Source of the DNA: Desulfobacteraceae bacterium
Lineage (GTDB): Bacteria > Desulfobacterota > DSM-4660 > Desulfatiglandales > Desulfatiglandaceae
Length of the DNA stretch: 32,452 nucleotides
Assembly: GCA_003599015.1 (NCBI GenBank)
Contig: QZIK01000138.1
Span: 1-32,452 of the forward strand
Reading direction: 5' to 3'
This document shows, piece by piece, positions 9,108 to 16,301 of the stretch. The position numbers and the translations under genes are program-made. A model generated the notes under the pieces. It ran no database searches. It was given only the letters and a program-made list of their open reading frames with translations, and had not been told where the DNA came from. Position 1 is the first letter of the stretch, and every line of letters starts with the position of its first letter.

Positions 9108-9862
9108 TTTTTATCGGCACTGAGGCTTGCAGCCATATCTTCTATTGAAGAGAGAAGTTCACGAAGTTCGTCTTTTGTGTCCAGCTCGACGATGACAGGC
9201 TCCTTTGTCTCTAAAAACCTCTTTATTCCTTGTGTGATCCTTAGAATAGGATTTACCAGATATATATTTATGAAGTAATTGAATATCACGGTGAAGATAA
9301 AGGCGGCTATTACAGCAACCACCCCCGGCATTGTTGCCCTGTGGGATCTGTTCTGGATGTAGGAGGCAGTCCTGTACATGGCCCTGTCATTAAGAGCCAT
9401 CAACTTTTCAACTGCGCCTCTTGTTTCCAGCAGAGCGGGACGGAGTTTTCCGAAATACGTCGAAAAATCAAGCGTCGGATCAGATCCCAAAATATGCTTG
9501 CTCCATAAATCCTTGAAAGATAGATAGGCTGCCTCCACCTCATCAATGAGCGTATTCTCTCCAGGCTCTGTAATATTACCCTTAGCAGTATTGAAGGCCT
9601 CAAGAAAAGACCTGTCCGATTCCTCCAAGCCCACGGCTCCATGTTTCCAGTTCCCTGAAAGGATAAGCAGAATTCCGCTGTCTTCCCTTTCAAGTGCCTC
9701 TATCATGAGCTTCGCAGCATTTATGCTCCTGTAGTTCTCATCAAGGATCTTCTGGACCGACGAACCCAGGAACTTCATCTCATAAACCGACCACGCACCT
9801 GCTATAAGAAGCATGAACGCCAGTATCACAAAACCTGACAAGATCTTTGTCCTTATACCCAT
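9104..9862 (-). CDS. Membrane sensor protein with extracytoplasmic helical domain and HAMP, no output domain
   Basis: A 252-residue inner-membrane protein. TM1 spans about residues 7-27. The periplasmic part of about 150 residues is helical and begins with DENYRSINAAKLMIEALEREDSG, strongly reminiscent of the sensor domain of KinB/NtrY-type histidine kinases. TM2 is at about 178-200, followed by a HAMP domain (VNPILRITQGIKRFL to about 245). The protein ends at ADKK, where a kinase or methyl-accepting domain would normally begin. No frameshifted continuation is visible, because trkH starts on the stop codon. The ATG at 9862 has AAGGA at 7-nt spacing. It may sense a periplasmic signal and act on TrkH directly; this is inference from coupling only. 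Confidence 0.75.
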   Translation of the reverse strand: MGIRTKILSGFVILAFMLLIAGAWSVYEMKFLGSSVQKILDENYRSINAAKLMIEALEREDSGILLILSGNWKHGAVGLEESDRSFLEAFNTAKGNITEPGENTLIDEVEAAYLSFKDLWSKHILGSDPTLDFSTYFGKLRPALLETRGAVEKLMALNDRAMYRTASYIQNRSHRATMPGVVAVIAAFIFTVIFNYFINIYLVNPILRITQGIKRFLETKEPVIVELDTKDELRELLSSIEDMAASLSADKK

Positions 9863-9920
9863 ATGCCGTCCTTTCGCTCTATTTTGCCTAGAACTTGCCC
9901 GGGACCTCTTTTCAAAAGAA

Positions 9921-9950
9921 AAGCTAATCCGCCTAAAGGTTTGTTGTCAA
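9921..9950 (-). promoter_or_regulatory. Putative promoter of the sensor-trkH operon
   Basis: On the minus strand a perfect TTGACA (plus positions 9945-9950) is followed after 18 bases by TAGCTT (plus 9921-9926), a weak -10. The predicted transcript would start about 50 nt before the sensor gene ATG. Confidence 0.45.
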
Positions 9951-9994
9951 GGAACTGGATAATAAAGAATTCCGCCTGCGAAATAGTGCCGGGG

Positions 9995-10023
9995 TTGACA
10001 GTACTTGCCCTTTCTCCTAACAT
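9995..10023 (+). promoter_or_regulatory. Putative sigma-70 promoter of the acyl-CoA synthetase/GTPase operon
   Basis: A perfect -35 TTGACA (9995-10000), a 17-bp spacer and a -10 TAACAT (10018-10023) lie 58 nt before the ATG at 10082. They are divergent from the sensor-trkH promoter. Confidence 0.65.
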
Positions 10024-10081
10024 CCACCTCTCGCACCCGTTTTTGGGTTCGAATTCCAAAAAAGCAATAGGATGAGTATCA

Positions 10082-11563
10082 ATGTTAAATTCTATCAAAG
10101 AAAGCCCACTTTTTTCAATCGCGAATCCTCGAACAATAGCCTTCTTAGGCGCTTCAAACAATATTTCCTCCATGGGAAGCAACCTTCTTGCATCTGTCCT
10201 AGCCCTGGGCTATGAAGGGGGCATTTATCCCGTACATCCAAAGGAGACGGAGGTTCAAGGTCTGAAGGCATACAGAAGCGTCTCAGATCTTCCGGAGGTT
10301 CCTGATCTTGCCGTATTCGTTATACCAACGGCCCTGGCGGTCACGACACTTGATGAATGCGGAAAGAAAGGAATTAAAAGCGCCATCATCGTCACCGCGG
10401 GATTCAGGGAGGTAGGGGAAGAGGGAGCTGCAAGGGAGAAAGAGCTGCTGGAGGTTGCATCCAGATACGGCATCAGGTTTCTGGGACCCAACTGCATAGG
10501 CGTGGTAAACACCCATCACAGGCTCAATACCACCTTCATGGAACATGAAGGCTCACCCGGTTTCATAGGCATGGCATCCCAGAGCGGCAGCTTCATTACC
10601 CAGATGTTCCATTATCTGGACAGGCTTGGCCTCAACTTCAGCACAGGTTTCAGCGTTGGAAACGAAGTAACAATTGATCTTGTTGACTGCATGGAATACC
10701 TTGGAGCATGCCCTAACACAAAGGTAATAACCCTTTACATAGAAGGAATAAGGCGTGGCAGGGCCTTCCTGGAAAAGGCAAGGGAGATAACTCGCAAAAA
10801 GCCTATTGTAGCCTATTATGCCGGCGGCTCAGAGATGGGAAAAAAGGCCGGACGATCCCATACGGGCGCCATGGCCGGACCTGATCCTTTATATCAGGCC
10901 ATGTTCAAGCAGTGCGGCATACTGAGCGCCTCATCCGTTACAGAGCTTTTTGACATGGCATGGGTCCTGGGGACTTTTTCTCCCCCTGAAGGGGATAAAG
11001 TGGTCATACAGACCCACTCGGGAGGTCCCGGGACAGAGGCGGCAGACGCTATCGGCAGAGCCGGTCTTGAGTTACCGGCCCTTTCGGATGAAACACGACA
11101 ACAACTCGGAAAGCTCCTCCCCCATACGGGAAGCATGAACAACCCTGTTGATTTGACCTTTACCAAGGACCCTTTTCACTATTTCAATGAGATTCCCCGG
11201 ATACTCCTCTCTGAACCGGCGTGCCAAAGCTTCCTGATGTATTTTCACATGCCCTTTCAGGTTATAGAAAGGGCATTGAGACAGATGGGTTGGTCCCAAA
11301 AAAGAATAGAGACCGAAGGATTTACTCTGCTCACAGCCCAGAGCCGGTCCGTTTCCGGTCTTTTAAAGGAATACGGCAAACCGTTTGTGACATACACCTA
11401 CCGGAGCATGGATGATCCATTCATCAAAAGCGCTGTAAAACTTGGCATACCCGTATTCAAAGGTCCCCAGAGGGCCATAAGAGCCCTCAAGGCCCTTGTG
11501 GAATACGGCCGGATAAGGATGGAGAATCGTGGGGAAAAACGAATCAAAAGCTCCATTAATTGA
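10082..11563 (+). CDS. ADP-forming acyl-CoA synthetase alpha subunit (AcdA-like)
   Basis: The 493-residue protein has the three-domain layout of NDP-forming acyl-CoA synthetase alpha subunits. A CoA-binding Rossmann domain comes first (NPRTIAFLGAS near 15-25, IYPVHPK near 48-54). Two succinyl-CoA-ligase-like domains follow, with FLGPNCIG at 133-140, ASQSGS at 165-170 and GRSHTGAMAG at 257-266, where H260 fits the phosphorylated catalytic histidine. QTHSGGPG lies near 311-318. These enzymes interconvert acyl-CoA + ADP + Pi and acid + CoA + ATP, giving substrate-level ATP. The ATP-grasp beta part needed for nucleotide binding is neither fused nor adjacent, so a partner must be encoded elsewhere or the protein has another role. 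AGGATGAG lies upstream of the ATG. The 3' end overlaps the first GTPase gene by 35 nt. Confidence 0.85.
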   Translation: MLNSIKESPLFSIANPRTIAFLGASNNISSMGSNLLASVLALGYEGGIYPVHPKETEVQGLKAYRSVSDLPEVPDLAVFVIPTALAVTTLDECGKKGIKSAIIVTAGFREVGEEGAAREKELLEVASRYGIRFLGPNCIGVVNTHHRLNTTFMEHEGSPGFIGMASQSGSFITQMFHYLDRLGLNFSTGFSVGNEVTIDLVDCMEYLGACPNTKVITLYIEGIRRGRAFLEKAREITRKKPIVAYYAGGSEMGKKAGRSHTGAMAGPDPLYQAMFKQCGILSASSVTELFDMAWVLGTFSPPEGDKVVIQTHSGGPGTEAADAIGRAGLELPALSDETRQQLGKLLPHTGSMNNPVDLTFTKDPFHYFNEIPRILLSEPACQSFLMYFHMPFQVIERALRQMGWSQKRIETEGFTLLTAQSRSVSGLLKEYGKPFVTYTYRSMDDPFIKSAVKLGIPVFKGPQRAIRALKALVEYGRIRMENRGEKRIKSSIN

Positions 11564-13262
11564 AAATGATATCAGGGAGGCCCTAAGGATCCTAGAACAG
11601 ATACGCTGTCCCGGCCTGACACAAGGCTTCGCAGATATTAAATTGACTGCCGAATGGCTCCTTGAGTTTCTTCCTCTTGTTGCATACAAGGAAGGGCAAT
11701 CTGTTGTCTGGGTCGCACTGCTTGGAGGAACAGGCACCGGCAAGTCAACGATCTTTAATGCTCTCTGCCGCCTGCCTTTGAGCGCAACCGGCATTGAAAG
11801 ACCCATGACCTCTGGCGCAATTGGATACGCCCACAAGGATACCAATATAACTCAAGGCTTCCCTTTTTTCTTCCTAAATGCAGTTTCTGTTAATTTAGAA
11901 GACATTAAACATTCTTTAGCTGGAAATAACGATGAGTTTTTAATTATACTCCATAATATCAATCAATACAAACAATTAGTAATAGTAGACACACCTGACC
12001 TGGACAGCCTGGAACCTGAAAACCGCCGTACTGCTGAGAAATTTTCATCTCTTGCGGATGCCGTAGTATTTGTCACAAGCCAGGAAAAATACGCAGACGA
12101 CGCCCCATATCAGCTCCTTAAAAGAGAGGTGGAATATAAAAAGCCCTGCTTTCTTCTCGTGAACAAAACCTCGAAAGATCTGACCCGGGATGAGATCGCA
12201 GCGACTTTGCAGCTCAAAGAGATCCCAGACAACATTATGGAGATAGGGCTCCTGCCCTATGTCATCGGCGAAACTGAAAAAGTCATTTCAAACTGTGAAT
12301 CATTTAATAGCCTCAGAGAATTTATTCTTTCCCATATCCAATTGCAGCAGGGGATGTCACTCCTGCCCCAAAGAAGGAATTTCAACCGCGAAAAGGCCCT
12401 GGACGCTATCGGAAATATTGTCCGTCTTATAATGGAAGAGCAAAAAGCTTCCGATAATTGGGAAAAAAGCCTGGCAGCGCTCGCAGAAAATGCAGCATCA
12501 GATCTGATTTCACTTGAGGAAAAAAGATTCGCATCCCAAAGTCGGGAATACATAAAAAATAAGATACAAATGCTTTTCCAGCGTTACGATCTTCTGGCTA
12601 AACCGAGGAAGGTCATAAGGGAAATCATTCTTTTGCCCCTGAAGATGCTGGGAATCATTGATCCTAAAAACGAAAAATCAAGAGAAGAGATACTGGCAAG
12701 AATGAAAGAGAAAGGTCCAGTGGCTCCGTTAAGAGAAACAATTGAGAGCCTTAGCCGGGAAGTCCTCAGGGATCTTTCTCCTGCAGGCGAGGAGACTCCC
12801 CTTTACAGGGCATTAAGGGAAAAAGGGGTCAGATTTACCGGAGAGGAACTGGAGGAACGCCTCTCCAGGGAAAATCAAAAGCTTCTGACCTGGCTTGAAG
12901 AGACCTTCTCAAAACTCTCACGCGACATAACCGGAGTCAAAAAATGGGGAATTTACACCACATCCATACTCTGGGGGATACTTATCCTTGTCCTTGAAAC
13001 AGTTGTCGGCGGAGGATTTACAGTCCTTGACGCACTTCTGGGATCTGCCCTCGCTCCATTTGTAACCAAAGGCGCCACGGAGCTTTTTGCCTCCCATGAA
13101 ATAAGGAAGACAGCCCAGGAGCTGGCCCGACTGCACAAAGAAGGCCTTTTATCCATAGTGGAAGAGCAGAGGGCGAGGTATTGGCAATGCCTTGCACGAT
13201 TAACGCCCCCGAAGGAGACCGTTGAAATCCTAACAGCACTTGAAGAAAGGCTTAACCAGTAA
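11529..13262 (+). CDS. Membrane-anchored dynamin-like/TRAFAC-type GTPase A
   Basis: A 577-residue protein starting at GTG, chosen because GGAG sits 4 nt upstream and there is no suitable ATG. The G domain shows a P-loop GGTGTGKST at 66-74, a G2-like RPMTSG at 91-96, G3 as DTPDLDS at 154-160 and G4 as NKTS at 212-215. The canonical G3 glycine (DxxG) is replaced by aspartate. A long helical region (about 285-470) leads to a hydrophobic hairpin at about 474-515, then a helical tail. The layout recalls bacterial dynamin-like proteins: a G domain, a helical stalk and a membrane segment. It overlaps the ACD alpha gene and lies 14 nt before a related GTPase gene. The substrate membrane and role are unknown. 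Confidence 0.8.
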   Translation: MGKNESKAPLIENDIREALRILEQIRCPGLTQGFADIKLTAEWLLEFLPLVAYKEGQSVVWVALLGGTGTGKSTIFNALCRLPLSATGIERPMTSGAIGYAHKDTNITQGFPFFFLNAVSVNLEDIKHSLAGNNDEFLIILHNINQYKQLVIVDTPDLDSLEPENRRTAEKFSSLADAVVFVTSQEKYADDAPYQLLKREVEYKKPCFLLVNKTSKDLTRDEIAATLQLKEIPDNIMEIGLLPYVIGETEKVISNCESFNSLREFILSHIQLQQGMSLLPQRRNFNREKALDAIGNIVRLIMEEQKASDNWEKSLAALAENAASDLISLEEKRFASQSREYIKNKIQMLFQRYDLLAKPRKVIREIILLPLKMLGIIDPKNEKSREEILARMKEKGPVAPLRETIESLSREVLRDLSPAGEETPLYRALREKGVRFTGEELEERLSRENQKLLTWLEETFSKLSRDITGVKKWGIYTTSILWGILILVLETVVGGGFTVLDALLGSALAPFVTKGATELFASHEIRKTAQELARLHKEGLLSIVEEQRARYWQCLARLTPPKETVEILTALEERLNQ

Positions 13263-13276
13263 AGAAAGGGTTGTCT

Positions 13277-14995
13277 ATGAAACTTGCAAAAGGATACCTG
13301 GAAACAAAAATACCCCTGGTAATATCCTTTCTTGAAAGTAGCTGCGCCATTTCAATGGATGGCCGGGAGAGGGAAGCTATCCTGGCCAGGGTGCGTGTCA
13401 TAGAAAAGAAGATGGAAGAGCTTGGCTCGGCAGCCCTTACCATCGGCTTTGCAGGAGGAACCGGCGTAGGGAAATCTACCATAATGAACGCCCTGGCAGG
13501 AGAAGAAATAGCCCACACAAGTCACAGGAGACCTGACACCGATGCGGTGCTTCTTTATAGGCATGCTTCGGCCCCCACAGCAGCACTGGGGGAGGACGCA
13601 GGATTTCGCCTCCGTGAAATTGAACATACGGCAGATTCAATCAGGCAGATAATACTCTGCGATCTTCCCGACTTTGACAGCCTGGTCAAGGAAAACCGGG
13701 CGCAGGCAGCAGCCTTTTTCGAAAAACTGGACATGATTGTATGGGTGGTTTCCCCGGAAAAATACGCAGATGCGCGACTCTACGATCTACTTACCCATTC
13801 ATTAAAATCAAAGCAAAATTTTATCTTTGTCCTAAATAAGACGGATATTCTTTTTGAAGGCATTCCTCAAGAAAAGGGAAGTGCAAATCTTGATGCAGTC
13901 ATTAAAACCCTCAACGGACATCTGGCCGGCTCCGGAATTGAAAACCCTGTGTTATACGCCATTTCGGCCCGTGACGCGGGAAAGAAAACCCAAGCAGCGC
14001 CCTGGAATCAATTCACTTCATTCAAGGATGCCGTTTTCCGGAGACGTGATGAAAAACAGATCCTTGCCATCAAAGCCGCCAACCTTGAAGAAGAATTGAA
14101 TGAGATAATCTCGATGATCGAGGAAAGAAGATCGTCCCTTGAAAAGATCTCGAAGGCTATTAACTCCAGCAAGAAGGAAATTGCCGATGATCGGCCTGTT
14201 TGGCTTGAGACAGGAGCAGGGGCAATTGATATCTGGATAAAAAAACACCTTGCAGAAAGTTTTTCCAGCCTCATTTCCGAAGACCTTCCTCTTGCAGGCT
14301 GGCCGGGCCGTCTCTTTGCGCTTGCCGGCTCTGCAAAGAGGAGAATGAGCCCTGAGCAAGATGCCATTGTCCTCTCCCTTCCTCAAAAACTTCCACCGGA
14401 GGTTGCGGAGCCGATTACAAGACACATTGAATTCCTGGAAAACCGACTTGCCAACAACATAAAGATGCTCCAGCGCATCCCGGAAGGCTTTGAAGAAGAA
14501 CTGACAAAGGCCGTTGACTCCAACGGGATTATGGCAGAGCTTGAGGCAAGATTGCTGCATTCGGTAAAGAACCGACTTTCACTGGAGCGCTCTCCAGGGC
14601 ATTTCATCTTCAAGGCGTTTCAGAAGGCGGCTTACCTCCTCATCCTTTTGCTTTTCCTTGCTGCCCTTGCTTCAACAGGCTCCTGGGAGGCATTTCTCGC
14701 CGGACCTGAAGCGGACAAATTCTTTATTGCTTTATTTTCAACCCTGCGGAATCTTTTTTCCGCCTCGGGGCTTGCCGCATTTTTGACGTATATTTTGATA
14801 AGCCTATTTATGGGACTGAGATTCTACCTCAAGGCAAAGAGAGTAGTTGATTCAGAAGCCTTTGCCGCCATTGGCTCCCTGAGAAAAGAACTTCTGGTTG
14901 TCTGGGAAGAGGCCTTTAATAAGGTTGAAGGCCGTGTAAGAAAAATAGCAGAACGTATTGAGTCAGAAAAAGCATCCCTGGCAAAGGTAGTTTAA
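13277..14995 (+). CDS. Membrane-anchored dynamin-like/TRAFAC-type GTPase B
   Basis: A 572-residue relative of the preceding GTPase. The ATG at 13277 is chosen because AAAGGG lies 6 nt upstream; the in-frame TTG at 13271 would have no spacing. Motifs are the P-loop GGTGVGKST at 60-68, G2-like RRPDTD at 84-89, G3 as DLPDFDS at 129-135 and G4 as NKTD at 187-190. Both proteins share the unusual D-x-P-D-x-D-S form of G3, and after it EN, a helix and EKYAD. Helical and coiled-coil segments occupy about 250-440. Two hydrophobic segments lie near 443-460 and 485-508, then an amphipathic tail. The architecture suggests a hetero-oligomeric partner for GTPase A acting at a membrane; this is inference from similarity and adjacency. 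Confidence 0.8.
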   Translation: MKLAKGYLETKIPLVISFLESSCAISMDGREREAILARVRVIEKKMEELGSAALTIGFAGGTGVGKSTIMNALAGEEIAHTSHRRPDTDAVLLYRHASAPTAALGEDAGFRLREIEHTADSIRQIILCDLPDFDSLVKENRAQAAAFFEKLDMIVWVVSPEKYADARLYDLLTHSLKSKQNFIFVLNKTDILFEGIPQEKGSANLDAVIKTLNGHLAGSGIENPVLYAISARDAGKKTQAAPWNQFTSFKDAVFRRRDEKQILAIKAANLEEELNEIISMIEERRSSLEKISKAINSSKKEIADDRPVWLETGAGAIDIWIKKHLAESFSSLISEDLPLAGWPGRLFALAGSAKRRMSPEQDAIVLSLPQKLPPEVAEPITRHIEFLENRLANNIKMLQRIPEGFEEELTKAVDSNGIMAELEARLLHSVKNRLSLERSPGHFIFKAFQKAAYLLILLLFLAALASTGSWEAFLAGPEADKFFIALFSTLRNLFSASGLAAFLTYILISLFMGLRFYLKAKRVVDSEAFAAIGSLRKELLVVWEEAFNKVEGRVRKIAERIESEKASLAKVV

Positions 14996-15074
14996 AGAAT
15001 CTAAGCCTCAACAACCAGGGCATCCAAAGCAATACATTATCCCTGGACTGCCTTTACCAAAAAAGGTGTGCAAC

Positions 15075-15103
15075 TTGACAGACTATTCCATTCCCTGTAT
15101 ATT
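15075..15103 (+). promoter_or_regulatory. Strong putative sigma-70 promoter of fecR-like/ompA-like genes
   Basis: TTGACA (15075-15080), 17 bp, then TATATT (15098-15103). A palindrome ATTAG-A-CTAAT at 15101-15111 overlaps the -10, and a GGAA-N4-TTCC palindrome at 15114-15125 lies just past the predicted start. Both are candidate operator sites. The leader before the FecR gene would be about 85 nt. Confidence 0.7.
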
Positions 15104-15193
15104 AGACTAATCCGGAATAAGTTCCTATCCATTTCAATTCACAATTAAGAGACAAAGCTTTTCATTTCGTAATTCTTAAAGAAAGGAGGACAC

Positions 15194-15640
15194 ATGAAAC
15201 ATAGACTGTTTCTCATGGTTTTTATTTCGTGCTTCATGACCGTCATATTCGTCGTCTCCGCCTTAGCGGAAATCGGACAAATTAAATTGCTGGAGGGAGA
15301 TGTTTTTATCGTTCGTAATAACACTAAATCGCAGGCTAAAACTGGCGATCTGCTTCAGCAGTATGATGTTGTTCAGACTGGTACTAAAGGAAGCGTTGGT
15401 ATAACTTTTATTGATAGTTCCCGTTTCTCAGCAGGACCAAACACTCGCATAGAACTCAAGCAGTTTCGGTTCAACCCAACCACTCACGATGGAGAATTTA
15501 CAACCGACATGAAAGGTGGCACGCTGGCTGTTATTTCCGGGCAAATTGCCAAACGCTCCCCTGACGCCATGAAGATAAAGACTCCTACAACAATAGTTGG
15601 GCTGCGTGGCACAAAGATAGCGGTAAAGGTCAATGAGTAG
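15194..15640 (+). CDS. Exported FecR-domain protein
   Basis: A 148-residue protein with an excellent ribosome binding site (AAAGGAGG, about 5 nt before the ATG). Its signal peptide has a hydrophobic core at about 8-22 and an ALA-E cleavage site near residue 25. The rest is a FecR-type beta domain: KLLEGDVFIVRN, KTGDLLQQYDVVQTG, VGITFIDSSRFSAGPNT and the terminal hallmark TPTTIVGLRGTKIAV. In this context FecR domains act as periplasmic structural or sensory modules rather than the classical iron-citrate anti-sigma regulator; there is no N-terminal anti-sigma region or FecI-type sigma factor here. The protein ends shortly after the RGT motif. It is the first gene of a two-gene unit with the OmpA lipoprotein. 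Confidence 0.88.
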   Translation: MKHRLFLMVFISCFMTVIFVVSALAEIGQIKLLEGDVFIVRNNTKSQAKTGDLLQQYDVVQTGTKGSVGITFIDSSRFSAGPNTRIELKQFRFNPTTHDGEFTTDMKGGTLAVISGQIAKRSPDAMKIKTPTTIVGLRGTKIAVKVNE

Positions 15641-15674
15641 GCGTACTCCGGGAGAATACTTGAAATCAGGGCAG

Positions 15675-16271
15675 ATGAAAATAATCGGCAAGGTCAGCGT
15701 ATTTTGTTTGCTAGTGCTGCTGACAGTTTCGTGCAGCAGCACTAAGACCCTCGTTGTCCTGCTTCCTGATGAAAAGGCTCATGGCTCTATATCCATTAGC
15801 CAAGGTGATGTGGTGACTGTTCTCGATGCTCCAATGACTGCGGCAAGAGTGGACCATCAAGGTCGTGTCGAAAAAGAGGCTATTACCCAGGCGGAAGTGG
15901 AGAAGAATTTTTCAGATGCGATTGCCGCTATGCCTCCCAAACCGATCTCTTTCACACTCTATTTTGAAGAGGGTAGTACCGTTGTTACCAAGGATTCTAA
16001 AGATGCCTTGTCGAAGCTTTTTGCAGAGGTGGCCGGCAGAGAGGCTGTTGAAGTGGAGATTATAGGGCATACTGATACCATCGGCAAGGCATCCGACAAC
16101 GATCGCCTGTCTTTAGAACGGGCACAAGCAATCAAGAAGGATCTGATTTCCCAGGGCCTGAAATCAGATTTTATAAGGGCAGTCGGCCGAGGTTCGCGAG
16201 ACCTGTTAATCCCAACCCCCGATAATGTTCGAGAGCCCAGAAACCGGAGGGTGGAAGTCATTGTCCGTTAA
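15675..16271 (+). CDS. OmpA-family peptidoglycan-binding outer-membrane lipoprotein
   Basis: The frame is open from an ATG at 15633 that overlaps the FecR gene, but the ATG at 15675 is preferred. It starts a compact lipoprotein signal (MKIIGKVSVFCLLVLLTVSC) with the acylated cysteine at residue 20. The mature protein has a variable N-terminal part and a C-terminal OmpA-like domain from about residue 95: FTLYFEEGS, IIGHTDTIG, NDRLSLERAQAIKKDL and the closing EPRNRRVEVIV. The conserved Asp and Arg of the peptidoglycan (diaminopimelate) site are present in HTD, LSLERA and NRRVE. It probably links the outer membrane to the cell wall and partners the FecR-domain protein. It converges on the CHASE2-SpoIIE gene with a gap of 30 nt and no clear terminator. 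Confidence 0.87.
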   Translation: MKIIGKVSVFCLLVLLTVSCSSTKTLVVLLPDEKAHGSISISQGDVVTVLDAPMTAARVDHQGRVEKEAITQAEVEKNFSDAIAAMPPKPISFTLYFEEGSTVVTKDSKDALSKLFAEVAGREAVEVEIIGHTDTIGKASDNDRLSLERAQAIKKDLISQGLKSDFIRAVGRGSRDLLIPTPDNVREPRNRRVEVIVR

Positions 16272-16301
16272 CGCTAATTAGGTGAGATGGACGCTCTGTC
16301 T

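Noticed and set aside
9101-9113. Identical AAAAAATGAGACC at the sensor/trkH and GldG/DUF4340 junctions
   Set aside because: Both are ATGA overlaps where a lysine-rich end meets a start encoding Met-Arg-Pro; the likeness follows from that and looks coincidental.
9853-10182. A 109-codon minus-strand ORF between the sensor gene and the ACD gene
   Set aside because: Its first 100 bases lie antisense to the conserved N-terminus of the ACD alpha subunit, and the rest covers both divergent promoters. No family is recognised, although its composition is protein-like and it overlaps the sensor start by 10 nt.
15015-15046. CCAGGG/CCCTGG hairpin after the GTPase B gene
   Set aside because: The loop is 20 nt and no T-tract follows, so it is not a convincing terminator.
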